From assembly GCF_004208535.1 (NCBI RefSeq), contig NZ_SGIS01000036.1:14603-51570 (forward strand): a stretch of 36,968 bases of DNA, read 5' to 3'. Each line of letters starts with the position of its first letter. Position 1 is the stretch's first letter. Position numbers and translations under genes: made by a program. The stretch comes from Sphingomonas populi (lineage in GTDB: Bacteria; Pseudomonadota; Alphaproteobacteria; Sphingomonadales; Sphingomonadaceae). This document shows, in pieces, positions 1 to 7,004 of this stretch. Under the pieces are notes generated by a model that was not told the DNA's origin, ran no database searches, and worked only from the letters and a program-made list of their open reading frames with translations.

Positions 1-101
1 CGGGCCCGGCGGGGGCCCGCGCCTTATTTCCCCCCCCCGGCGCCCCCCCCCCCCCCGGCCCCGGCCTGCGCCGGGGCGACGATGGTGGGTTAACCACCAT
101 C
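1..101. repeat. GC-rich palindromes and poly-C tracts downstream of ispG
   Basis: The first 113 bases hold no gene. Three dyads are visible: 7-bp arms at 1-7/13-19, CCCCGGC/GCCGGGG at 59-65/70-76 with a CTGC loop, and an 8-bp stem at 81-88/94-101 (GATGGTGG/CCACCATC). The last could end ispG transcription, but there is no following U-tract on the minus strand. Long C runs at about 30-57 look like low-complexity or unreliable sequence. This is the REP-like type of intergenic element seen elsewhere in the window. Confidence 0.5.
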
Positions 102-113
102 CCCCAACAGTCC

Positions 114-1238
114 TTACTCCGCCGCCACAGCCACCGGCACACTCGCCGCCTCGATCTCGGCCGCCTTGGCCTCGACCAGCTTGACGATATGGTCGAGCAT
201 GTCGGCATCGCCGATGGTGTGGTCGGTGATGCCCGACAGATACACCATATGCTTGCCGTTACCGCCGCCGGTGAGGCCGATGTCGGTCTCGCGCGCTTCG
301 CCGGGGCCGTTGACGACGCAGCCGAGCACCGACAGCGACAGCGGCGTGCGGATATGCTGGAGTCGCGATTCGAGCGCCTCGACGGTGCGGATCACGTCGA
401 ACCCCTGCCGCGCGCACGACGGGCACGACACCACGCGCACGCCGCGGTTGCGGATGCCGAGGCTCTTGAGGATCTCGAAGCCGACGCGCACTTCCTCTTC
501 CGGCTCTGCCGAGAGCGAGACGCGCAACGTATCGCCGATGCCGTACCACAGCAGCGAGCCGATCCCGATCGCCGACTTGACCGTCCCGCCGACGAACCCG
601 CCCGCCTCGGTGATGCCGAGGTGCAGCGGGCAATCCACCGCCTCGGCGAGCTGCTGGTAAGCGGCGACCGCAAGGAACAGGTCGGAGGCCTTCACCGCGA
701 CCTTATATTCGTGGAAATCATGGTCCTGGAGCAGCTTGATATGGTCGAGCGCCGATTCGACCAACGCATCCGGGCACGGCTCGCCGTATTTCTCGAGCAG
801 ATCCTTCTCCAGCGACCCGGCGTTGACGCCGATACGGATCGCGCAGCCATTGGCCTTGGCGGCGTTGACGACTTCACGCACACGGTCCGACGAGCCGATG
901 TTGCCGGGGTTGATCCGCAGGCAGGCAGCGCCGGCATCGGCGGCTTCGAGCGCGCGCTTATAGTGGAAATGGATGTCCGCGACGATCGGCACGCGGCTGG
1001 CGCGCACGATCTGCTTCAAGGCGGCGGTGCTCTCCACGTCCGGGCAGGAGACGCGGATGATGTCGACGCCGGCTTCCTCGCAGCGGCGGATCTGGTCGAC
1101 CGTCGCCTTCACGTCGCTGGTCGGCGTGTTGGTCATGGTCTGCACGGTCACCGGCGCGTCGCCGCCGACGGGAACGTTGCCGACCATGATCTGGCGGCTC
1201 TGACGACGGGTGATATCGCGCCACGGGCGGAGGGACAT
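114..1238 (-). CDS. ispG: 4-hydroxy-3-methylbut-2-en-1-yl diphosphate synthase (IspG/GcpE)
   Basis: This 374-residue protein is a full-length bacterial IspG, a cytosolic [4Fe-4S] enzyme. It converts 2-C-methyl-D-erythritol 2,4-cyclodiphosphate to HMBPP in the MEP isoprenoid pathway. Visible hallmarks are the N-terminal barrel with VPVGGDAPVTVQTMTNTPT, the internal CPSCARQGFDVIRTVEALE cluster segment and the second cysteine site CVVNGPGEARETDIG; together these give the three cluster cysteines. A GAGGAA Shine-Dalgarno lies 8 nt before the ATG. It shares its strand with the hydrolase upstream, about 80 bases away. Nothing is unusual in its sequence, and the assignment is very secure. Confidence 0.97.
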   Translation of the reverse strand: MSLRPWRDITRRQSRQIMVGNVPVGGDAPVTVQTMTNTPTSDVKATVDQIRRCEEAGVDIIRVSCPDVESTAALKQIVRASRVPIVADIHFHYKRALEAADAGAACLRINPGNIGSSDRVREVVNAAKANGCAIRIGVNAGSLEKDLLEKYGEPCPDALVESALDHIKLLQDHDFHEYKVAVKASDLFLAVAAYQQLAEAVDCPLHLGITEAGGFVGGTVKSAIGIGSLLWYGIGDTLRVSLSAEPEEEVRVGFEILKSLGIRNRGVRVVSCPSCARQGFDVIRTVEALESRLQHIRTPLSLSVLGCVVNGPGEARETDIGLTGGGNGKHMVYLSGITDHTIGDADMLDHIVKLVEAKAAEIEAASVPVAVAAE

Positions 1239-1317
1239 GGGAGAGATTCCTCGGAGGTTCGGCTGCGCATATAGCGGTTTGTGGGGAGAAGGTGAACCTC
1301 CCCCCGCACCCGCCGCG

Positions 1318-2562
1318 TCACCCCAGCGTAAGCTGGGGTCTTGAGGGGGCGAACGCAGCGACCGCCCCGGAGAGATGCCAGCTTATGCTGGCATGACGGC
1401 TTTGGGAGGCGCGCAACCGTATCACTGCCGCCGGCAGGGGGCGTACCTGCCGCAAAAACGCCGCAGCCCGCACCCCCGCATTCTCGCGCAGGTTCATATA
1501 CGCGACGTTGTAATCGACCTTGTGATAATTCCCGACCGGAATCACCATGTCCGCGAACGGCTTCCCTGGTGGCGAGATATACAATGCGCCATCCTCGCAG
1601 CGCGCCGACACCAGCCCCGGCTCGATCGGGCGGGGCAGCGCGCCGCCGCCGTGCAGCCACGCGCCCTTGTTGAGCCGCGCCGGCGCGGTCTCGCTCCCGG
1701 TCGACCAGTCGAGCGGGTTGATGCAGACATGCGGCCCGCTCATCACCTCGACCGGAAAGCCCGATTGGCGCGCGACGAGGATTCGCTGCGCGGTCGCGTT
1801 GCGGCCCTGCGCATAGGTCGACCAGGCGACCACGCAGCCGGTATCGTCGGCGCGCGCGCACGGCCGCGTGGTGCGCAGCGCGCGGAACCAGTCGCGCTCG
1901 ATCCAGGTGCCGATCAGATAGGCGGCGATCATCTGGCGCGCCGCCGGCCGCCCGTCGATCTCGCGCTCGATCAGCAACCGCCCCTGCCGCGAGCCCTGGC
2001 TGTGCCCGGCGAGAATGAATGGCCGCCCGCGATTCCACACGAGAAACTGGCGGAACGCGCGCGCCACGTCCGAATAGGCGACTTCGGTGGCGCGCACGCT
2101 GTTCTCGCTCCACCGCACATAGCCGCCGAGCGTCATCTGGCGGTAGCGCGGCGCGTAGATCGCGCAGCAGCCGTTGAACACGCTCGCCTGATCGCGGATC
2201 GAGGTGCCGGCGACGCGCGCGTTGAGATCGGCGTCGCGCGTATCGGCGTTCCACTGTTCGCCGCTGGTGAACGAGGTCGGATAGAGGAAGAACACCGCAA
2301 CCTTGGCGCGGCGCTGGTCGATCGCGCGCACGCCGGTCGGCGTATCGTCAGCCGGATCGCGCATGTCGGGCAGCGACACCCATTCCGAGCGTTCGGCATA
2401 ATCGGGCGCGGGCGGCGTGCGGGCCGGGTCGAACGGCGTCACGGGCGGCTGGCTGTCGTTGGAAACGCCGAACGCGCCGAAGACTTGTGGATACGCCTCT
2501 CCGCCCGCCAACAGCGCGGCCGCAGCCACGCTTATCGTCCCGATCACCCGTCTGAATCGCAT
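1318..2562 (-). CDS. DUF3089-family alpha/beta hydrolase, secreted
   Basis: A 414-residue protein with an N-terminal signal peptide (RRVIGTISVAAAALLAGG). The body matches DUF3089 proteins, which are alpha/beta-hydrolase-fold enzymes of unknown substrate: FFLYPTSF near residue 92, and the nucleophile elbow GHSQGS near residue 187. The later segment VCINPLDW is also typical. It is probably periplasmic or outer-membrane associated and lipase- or esterase-like, but the substrate cannot be told. The last 30 or so residues (after about 1400) are read through two REP-like palindromes, and the TGA itself lies at the edge of one. The native C-terminus has therefore probably been replaced by repeat-encoded sequence. 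It is divergent from the acyltransferase gene. Confidence 0.85.
   Translation of the reverse strand: MRFRRVIGTISVAAAALLAGGEAYPQVFGAFGVSNDSQPPVTPFDPARTPPAPDYAERSEWVSLPDMRDPADDTPTGVRAIDQRRAKVAVFFLYPTSFTSGEQWNADTRDADLNARVAGTSIRDQASVFNGCCAIYAPRYRQMTLGGYVRWSENSVRATEVAYSDVARAFRQFLVWNRGRPFILAGHSQGSRQGRLLIEREIDGRPAARQMIAAYLIGTWIERDWFRALRTTRPCARADDTGCVVAWSTYAQGRNATAQRILVARQSGFPVEVMSGPHVCINPLDWSTGSETAPARLNKGAWLHGGGALPRPIEPGLVSARCEDGALYISPPGKPFADMVIPVGNYHKVDYNVAYMNLRENAGVRAAAFLRQVRPLPAAVIRLRASQSRHASISWHLSGAVAAFAPSRPQLTLG
1320..1394. repeat. Two REP-like palindromes in the 3' end of the hydrolase gene
   Basis: ACCCCAGC-GTAA-GCTGGGGT occupies 1320-1339 and ATGCCAGC-TTAT-GCTGGCAT occupies 1375-1394. The first is the same element as those at 4734-4753 and 4790-4809. 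They overlap the coding frame of the DUF3089 hydrolase and include its stop region. They may also act as a terminator for that gene. Confidence 0.8.
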
Positions 2563-2674
2563 GTCCGCCCCTTTGCGGTCGGCCCTAGCATGATCGGCAA
2601 TCCTCCAGAAACATCATCGTGATCGGGCGGGGCCGGGGGTGGTGTTGCGGCGCGCACAGCCATAGAGAGCGACG
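2563..2674. promoter_or_regulatory. Divergent intergenic region
   Basis: These 112 bases separate the starts of the - strand hydrolase and the + strand acyltransferase, so both promoters should lie here. GAGAG at about 2666-2670 can serve as the ribosome site of the acyltransferase. I could not identify convincing -35/-10 pairs. Confidence 0.35.
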
Positions 2675-3811
2675 ATGGAACGGCATTATGGCATGGATTG
2701 GTTGCGGGTCGGCGCGTTCGCGCTGCTGATCCTCTACCATATCGGCATGGTGTTCGTGCCGTGGGATTTCCACGTTAAGACCGCGCACCCGATCGATTGG
2801 GTGGCGATCCCGATGATGGCGGCGAACAGTTGGCGGCTGATGCTGCTGTTCGTAATCTCGGGCTACGCCAGCCGCGCATTGCTGTCGAAAGGCGCGACTC
2901 TCGGCAGCTTCATCGCCTCGCGCAGCCGGCGCTTGCTGATCCCGCTGGTGTTCGGCGTGATCTTCGTGGTGCCGGTGCAGCCGTGGATCGAACTCGCCGT
3001 CAAATACCATTACCCGCACGATTTCGGCTGGTTCTGGCTGTACGACTATTTCCGCTTCCACCGCCTCCACGGCATCGCGCTGCCGACGTGGCAGCATCTG
3101 TGGTTTGTGGGCTATCTGTGGTGCTACACGCTCGCGCTGACGGTGCTGATCGCGCTCGGCGGATGGCTGCGCGCGCAACGCGGCTTCGACTGGCTGTTCG
3201 GAAGCGTGCTGATCGTGATCGTGCCGATCGTGTGGTTGCTCGGCGTCGACATGCTGCTGCCCGGCGCGCGCGAGACGCATGATCCGCTCCACGACGGCGT
3301 CGCGCATCTCCATTATTTCCCCGGCTTCCTGTTCGGCTTCGCGCTGGCGCGATCGGAGCGGGCGATGGCGGCGATCGGGCGGTGGTGGAAGCCGGCCGGC
3401 GTGGTCGCGCTGCTCGCCTATGGCGTGGTCGCCGCGATCGAGTGGCGCTGGCCCGGCAACACCATGCCCGCCGATCCGTGGGGCGTCACTTTCGCGACCG
3501 CGCGCGTGGTGCAGGGCTGGTGCGCGGTGATCGCGCTGGCGGGCTTTGCTGATCGCTTCTGGAACTACGATACGCCCTGGCGCCGCACGCTGACCGAGGC
3601 GGTGTTCCCCTTCTACATCGTCCACCAGACCATCATCGTGCTGGTTGAATATTGGCTGCTGCCGCTGCACGCGCCGCCGCTCCTCGAATTCGCGATACTG
3701 CTGCCCGCGACGGTGGCGGGCTGCTGGGCCTTCTATCTGGTCGGCCGCGAGATCGACTGGCTGCGCCCGCTGATCGGCCTCCGGCGGCACAATCGGGAGA
3801 TACCGGCATGA
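2675..3811 (+). CDS. Membrane acyltransferase, acyltransferase_3 family
   Basis: A 378-residue integral membrane protein with about ten hydrophobic segments. It opens with MERHYGMDWLRVGAFALLIL and YHIGMVF, the D-x-L-R and membrane-embedded His typical of acyltransferase_3 (OpgC/OafA-like) proteins. The FVISGYASR segment and the basic loop SRSRRLLIPL follow, and a late FYIVHQTIIV helix is also characteristic. The family transfers acetyl or succinyl groups to surface glycans at the inner membrane; the acceptor here is unknown. Its TGA overlaps the ATG of the next gene (ATGA), which implies translational coupling with the isoaspartyl peptidase. Confidence 0.85.
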   Translation: MERHYGMDWLRVGAFALLILYHIGMVFVPWDFHVKTAHPIDWVAIPMMAANSWRLMLLFVISGYASRALLSKGATLGSFIASRSRRLLIPLVFGVIFVVPVQPWIELAVKYHYPHDFGWFWLYDYFRFHRLHGIALPTWQHLWFVGYLWCYTLALTVLIALGGWLRAQRGFDWLFGSVLIVIVPIVWLLGVDMLLPGARETHDPLHDGVAHLHYFPGFLFGFALARSERAMAAIGRWWKPAGVVALLAYGVVAAIEWRWPGNTMPADPWGVTFATARVVQGWCAVIALAGFADRFWNYDTPWRRTLTEAVFPFYIVHQTIIVLVEYWLLPLHAPPLLEFAILLPATVAGCWAFYLVGREIDWLRPLIGLRRHNREIPA

Positions 3812-4716
3812 CATGGGCACTGGCGATCCACGGCGGCGCGGGCAGCATGACGCGCGCCAACCCCGGCCCGGCCGGCGCGCGCGATGCGCTGGCACAGGCG
3901 CTCGCCGCCGGCGAAGCGGTGCTGGTGGAGGGCGGCGCGGCGCTCGACGCGGTCGAAGCGGCGGTGCGCGTGCTGGAAGACGCGCCCGAGTTCAACGCCG
4001 GGCGCGGCGCCGCACTCAGCTATGACGGCGTCGCCGAACTCGACGCCGCGATCATGCACGGCGCGACCCGCAAGGCCGGCGCGGTCGCGGGCGTCACCGC
4101 GACGCGCCACCCGGTCAGCCTCGCGCGCGCGGTGATGGAGCAAAGCCCGCACGTCCTGCTCGGCGGCGCCGGCGCGGATGCCTTCGCGGTCGCGCACGGT
4201 CTCGAACCAGCGACACAGGACTGGCTGATCCTGCCCGAACGCCGCGCGCAACTCGAGATCATGCGCGCCAAGCCGGACGGCGCGTTCGATGTCGAGATGA
4301 AGTTCGGCACGGTCGGCGCGGTGGCGCGCGATGCGGCCGGGGGCCTCGCCGCCGCGACCTCGACCGGCGGCGTCACCGGCAAGCGCTGGGGCCGGATCGG
4401 CGATTCACCGCTGATCGGCGCCGGCACCTACGCCGACGACCGCGCCTGCGCCGTCTCCGCGACCGGATCGGGCGAGTTCTTCATCCGCACGTCTTGCGCA
4501 CACGAAATCGCCGCGCGCATCCGCCTCGCCGGCGAGGACGCCGCCACAGCGACCGAAACCGTACTCGCCGAGATCACCGCGATGGGCGGCACCGGCGGCG
4601 TGATCGTGATGCCGCTGGACGGAGCGCCGTTCTGGCGGTTCTCCACCAAGGGCATGTACCGTGGCCGCGTCACCGCAGACCAGGCGGCGGAGGTCGGCGT
4701 CTTCGACGACGAGTGA
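3808..4716 (+). CDS. iaaA: Isoaspartyl peptidase / L-asparaginase (Ntn hydrolase, plant type)
   Basis: A 302-residue Ntn hydrolase. It begins WALAIHGGAGSMTR, the family N-terminal signature, and carries the autocleavage site in KFGTVGAVARD (about residue 170), where the Thr would become the N-terminal nucleophile of the beta subunit. The later segment ATSTGGVTGKRWGRIGDSPL with GAGTYAD contributes the substrate pocket. It hydrolyses beta-aspartyl dipeptides and asparagine in the cytoplasm or periplasm; no signal peptide is visible. The ATG was chosen because it overlaps the upstream stop and opens the conserved N-terminus. An in-frame extension further upstream exists but lies within the acyltransferase gene and has no family sequence. 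Confidence 0.93.
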   Translation: MTWALAIHGGAGSMTRANPGPAGARDALAQALAAGEAVLVEGGAALDAVEAAVRVLEDAPEFNAGRGAALSYDGVAELDAAIMHGATRKAGAVAGVTATRHPVSLARAVMEQSPHVLLGGAGADAFAVAHGLEPATQDWLILPERRAQLEIMRAKPDGAFDVEMKFGTVGAVARDAAGGLAAATSTGGVTGKRWGRIGDSPLIGAGTYADDRACAVSATGSGEFFIRTSCAHEIAARIRLAGEDAATATETVLAEITAMGGTGGVIVMPLDGAPFWRFSTKGMYRGRVTADQAAEVGVFDDE

Positions 4717-4730
4717 CGCTCCTTCGCATC

Positions 4731-4905
4731 GTCACCCCAGCGAAAGCTGGGGTCTCCCCGCGAGGAAGCGGTACGACCTCCCCGGAAAGACCCCAGCGTG
4801 CGCTGGGGTGACGGAGGTGGCACAACCGTTCCCCCGCGAAAGCGGGGGCCCAGAGCCACAAGCGCTGCGTTCGGGGCTCTGGACTCCCGCTTTCGCGGGA
4901 GAACG
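4731..4905. repeat. Two different inverted REP-like pairs side by side
   Basis: Pair 1 is ACCCCAGC-GAAA-GCTGGGGT at 4734-4753 and, in opposite orientation, ACCCCAGCG-TG-CGCTGGGGT at 4790-4809. The flanks also mirror each other (GTCACCCC with GGGGTGAC). Pair 2 at about 4827-4905 has CCCCGC-GAAA-GCGGGG and CCCGC-TTTC-GCGGG hairpins with mirrored flanks CAGAGCC/GGCTCTG. The unit fills the 209-base gap between the peptidase and nuclease genes and may act as a terminator. The arrangement resembles REP doublets mobilised by RAYT-type transposases, which is an inference; no such transposase is in the window. Confidence 0.8.
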
Positions 4906-4925
4906 GATGTCCGTATGACGCTGAC

Positions 4926-5786
4926 ATGATTCGTACCCTCGCGTATCTCGCCGCCGCCGCGCTCGCCAGCGCCGCCGCCCCTGCCAGCGCCTATTGGGAG
5001 TTCGGCCACGAGACGATCGCGAAGATCGGCTATGCCAACGCCTCGCCCCGCGCCCGCGCCGAAGTGCGGCGGCTGCTCGCGCACAGCGATCTGCTCGGCA
5101 CGCCCGAATGCAAGGCCACCACGATCGAAGGCGCGAGCACCTGGGCCGATTGCGTCAAGCCGCTCAAGGACGCCGATGGCAAATCCCGCTTCGGCTACGC
5201 CTATACCTGGCACTTCCAGGACGTGAACATCTGCGCGCCGTTCAGCCTGACCGAAGCCTGCAAGGACGGCAATTGCGTCTCCGCGCAGATCGAGCGCGAC
5301 GTGAAGACGCTGCGCGACCGCCACGCGCCGCTCAAGGACCGCGTTCAGGCGCTCGTCTTCCTGATCCACTTCACCGGCGATCTCCACCAGCCGCTGCACG
5401 CCGGCGAAAAGGGTGACAAGGGCGGCAACGACGTCAAGGCGACCTACGGGCGCTACGGCCCGCCCCGGCTCAACCTCCATTCGATCTGGGACGGCTATCT
5501 CGCCGAGCGCGCGATCACGACCGGCCCGTCGCTTGTCCGGCGCTACCCCGCGCAGGTCCGCGCGGAGCTCGCCGCCGGCAGCGTGACCGACTGGAGCCGC
5601 GAAAGCTGGCAGGTCGCACGCGACCAGACCTACGCCAGCGCGCTCAATGGCGATCCGTGTGCGCCGACGCCGCCGCGCGTCACGCTCGACGATGCGACGA
5701 TCGAACGGCTCGTGCCGGTCGCGCGGCTGGAGGTCGAACGCGGTGGACTCAGGCTGGCGAAGCTGTTCGACCGGGCGCTCGGCTAA
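4926..5786 (+). CDS. S1/P1-type nuclease, secreted
   Basis: A 286-residue zinc-dependent nuclease of the S1/P1 family, which degrades single-stranded DNA/RNA and 3'-nucleotides outside the cytoplasm. A signal peptide (about residues 1-20, ending PASA) precedes YWEFGHETIAKIG; the near-N-terminal Trp and the His are zinc ligands in this family. Further ligands are visible in TWHFQDVN, in FTGDLHQPLHAG (Asp plus two His) and in GGNDVK, followed by NLHSIWDGYL. All the expected metal residues are present, so the enzyme should be active. It follows a REP-like cluster and converges on the exopolysaccharide gene at 5790, with only 3 bases between the stops. Confidence 0.93.
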   Translation: MIRTLAYLAAAALASAAAPASAYWEFGHETIAKIGYANASPRARAEVRRLLAHSDLLGTPECKATTIEGASTWADCVKPLKDADGKSRFGYAYTWHFQDVNICAPFSLTEACKDGNCVSAQIERDVKTLRDRHAPLKDRVQALVFLIHFTGDLHQPLHAGEKGDKGGNDVKATYGRYGPPRLNLHSIWDGYLAERAITTGPSLVRRYPAQVRAELAAGSVTDWSRESWQVARDQTYASALNGDPCAPTPPRVTLDDATIERLVPVARLEVERGGLRLAKLFDRALG

Positions 5787-5789
5787 CGC

Positions 5790-7004
5790 CTATTCGACGC
5801 GGAACGTGTCGATCAGCGTCGGGCTGCCGCCCTGCGTGAAGTTCGGCACCGCCTCGATCACCAGCTTCTGGATCGGGCAGTCGGTCGCCGGCACGAAGAA
5901 GCCGAAGCCGGCGGGCGCCCAGCGCTGCCCCGCCGGCGCCGCCGCGCGGCCGAGTTCCTGATCGGTGCCGGCGCAGCGCACCACTACCGACGCGACCGAC
6001 TGGGTGCCGCCGACGCTGCGCCCTTCGAACGTCACCTTATGCCCGCCGTGATCTAGCAGCATGGCCTGCTGGGCGACCGGGATCGGCCGCTTGCCGGTGC
6101 GGGAGGGCTGGACCTCAAGCGCGTGGCCGCTCTTGCCATCGACGGCATCGCCACGCGCGACGATCTGCGCGCCGCCGCGCGCACCGAACGACCAGCCGAA
6201 ATCGCCGTACTGCACCATCGATTCGAAATTGGGCGAGAGCAGCGGCGGCAGCGGCGATCCGAATCCCTTCAGCCACACCGCACGCGCATTCGCGGTGCTG
6301 CCGGCGGCGATCTGCTGGCTTGCCATCGATGCCACCTCGACCGGGGCGGTATGGTCGCCGGCCTGTTTGAGCGCGGCGATCAGCGCGACGCCGTTGCCCA
6401 CTTTTGATCTCGCCAACGCCCGAAAGAAATCTGCGCGCCACGGCGGCATCGTCGCCAGCTTGCGGGCCAGCGCCGGGAGTGCGCCGGCCGTGCTGGTGAT
6501 TTGGACCATCACCGGCATCACGTCGGCGTCGGCGGCGGTGTGAAGGCGCAAGGCCGCATCGGCATGGTCGATTGCCGCCCCATAATCGCCGCGGCTGGCA
6601 GACAGATCGAACATCCACGTCTCGGCGAGCGGCTGGCGGCGCGTCAGCTTGGTAACGAGACCGAACAGCCCGTCGGCACGCGCGATCTCGTTGGTCGAGG
6701 TCCGCGCCAGCGCGGCGATGACGAGCGCGCGGTCGTCGAGGGGATTGCTGGCGATCGCACGCAGCGCAAAAGCGTGGGCGGCATCGAGGTCGATTTTGGC
6801 GGTGTTTTCCGCCAGATTGGCCAGTACGTCACTGTTGCGCGGATCGGCCTGCGTCGCGACCTCGGGAACCACCGATGCGTCCGCCGCGAAATCGACCGCG
6901 GTGATGCCAGCCCCGGCCAGCACCGCCACGCCGATCAGTACGCCCGCCCTCACCCGCTCGGCGCGCGTCGGAACGCGGCGGGTCCGGGTACGGACCTGCG
7001 GCAT
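5790..7004 (-). CDS. Membrane-anchored helical-repeat (TPR-like) protein with C-terminal jelly-roll-like domain
   Basis: This 404-residue protein of unknown function has a basic N-terminus, then one membrane helix at about residues 22-42 (GVLIGVAVLAGAGITAVDFA). An Ala-rich helical repeat region follows (about 50-220; ANLAENTAKIDLDAAHAFAL and similar units), resembling TPRs. The last 140 residues look like a carbohydrate-binding jelly roll (FESMVQYGDFGWSF, then HALEV, then a QLVI-type strand near the end). Its ATG shares the A of the stop codon of the Wzc-like kinase gene (TGATG), so the two are coupled. A role at the periplasmic face of the export machine is inferred, not shown. Confidence 0.7.
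   Translation of the reverse strand: MPQVRTRTRRVPTRAERVRAGVLIGVAVLAGAGITAVDFAADASVVPEVATQADPRNSDVLANLAENTAKIDLDAAHAFALRAIASNPLDDRALVIAALARTSTNEIARADGLFGLVTKLTRRQPLAETWMFDLSASRGDYGAAIDHADAALRLHTAADADVMPVMVQITSTAGALPALARKLATMPPWRADFFRALARSKVGNGVALIAALKQAGDHTAPVEVASMASQQIAAGSTANARAVWLKGFGSPLPPLLSPNFESMVQYGDFGWSFGARGGAQIVARGDAVDGKSGHALEVQPSRTGKRPIPVAQQAMLLDHGGHKVTFEGRSVGGTQSVASVVVRCAGTDQELGRAAAPAGQRWAPAGFGFFVPATDCPIQKLVIEAVPNFTQGGSPTLIDTFRVE

Noticed and set aside
4734..4809. Palindromes as an origin or attachment site
   Set aside because: The same element recurs at 1320-1339 and has REP-doublet geometry, with no integrase or replication gene nearby.
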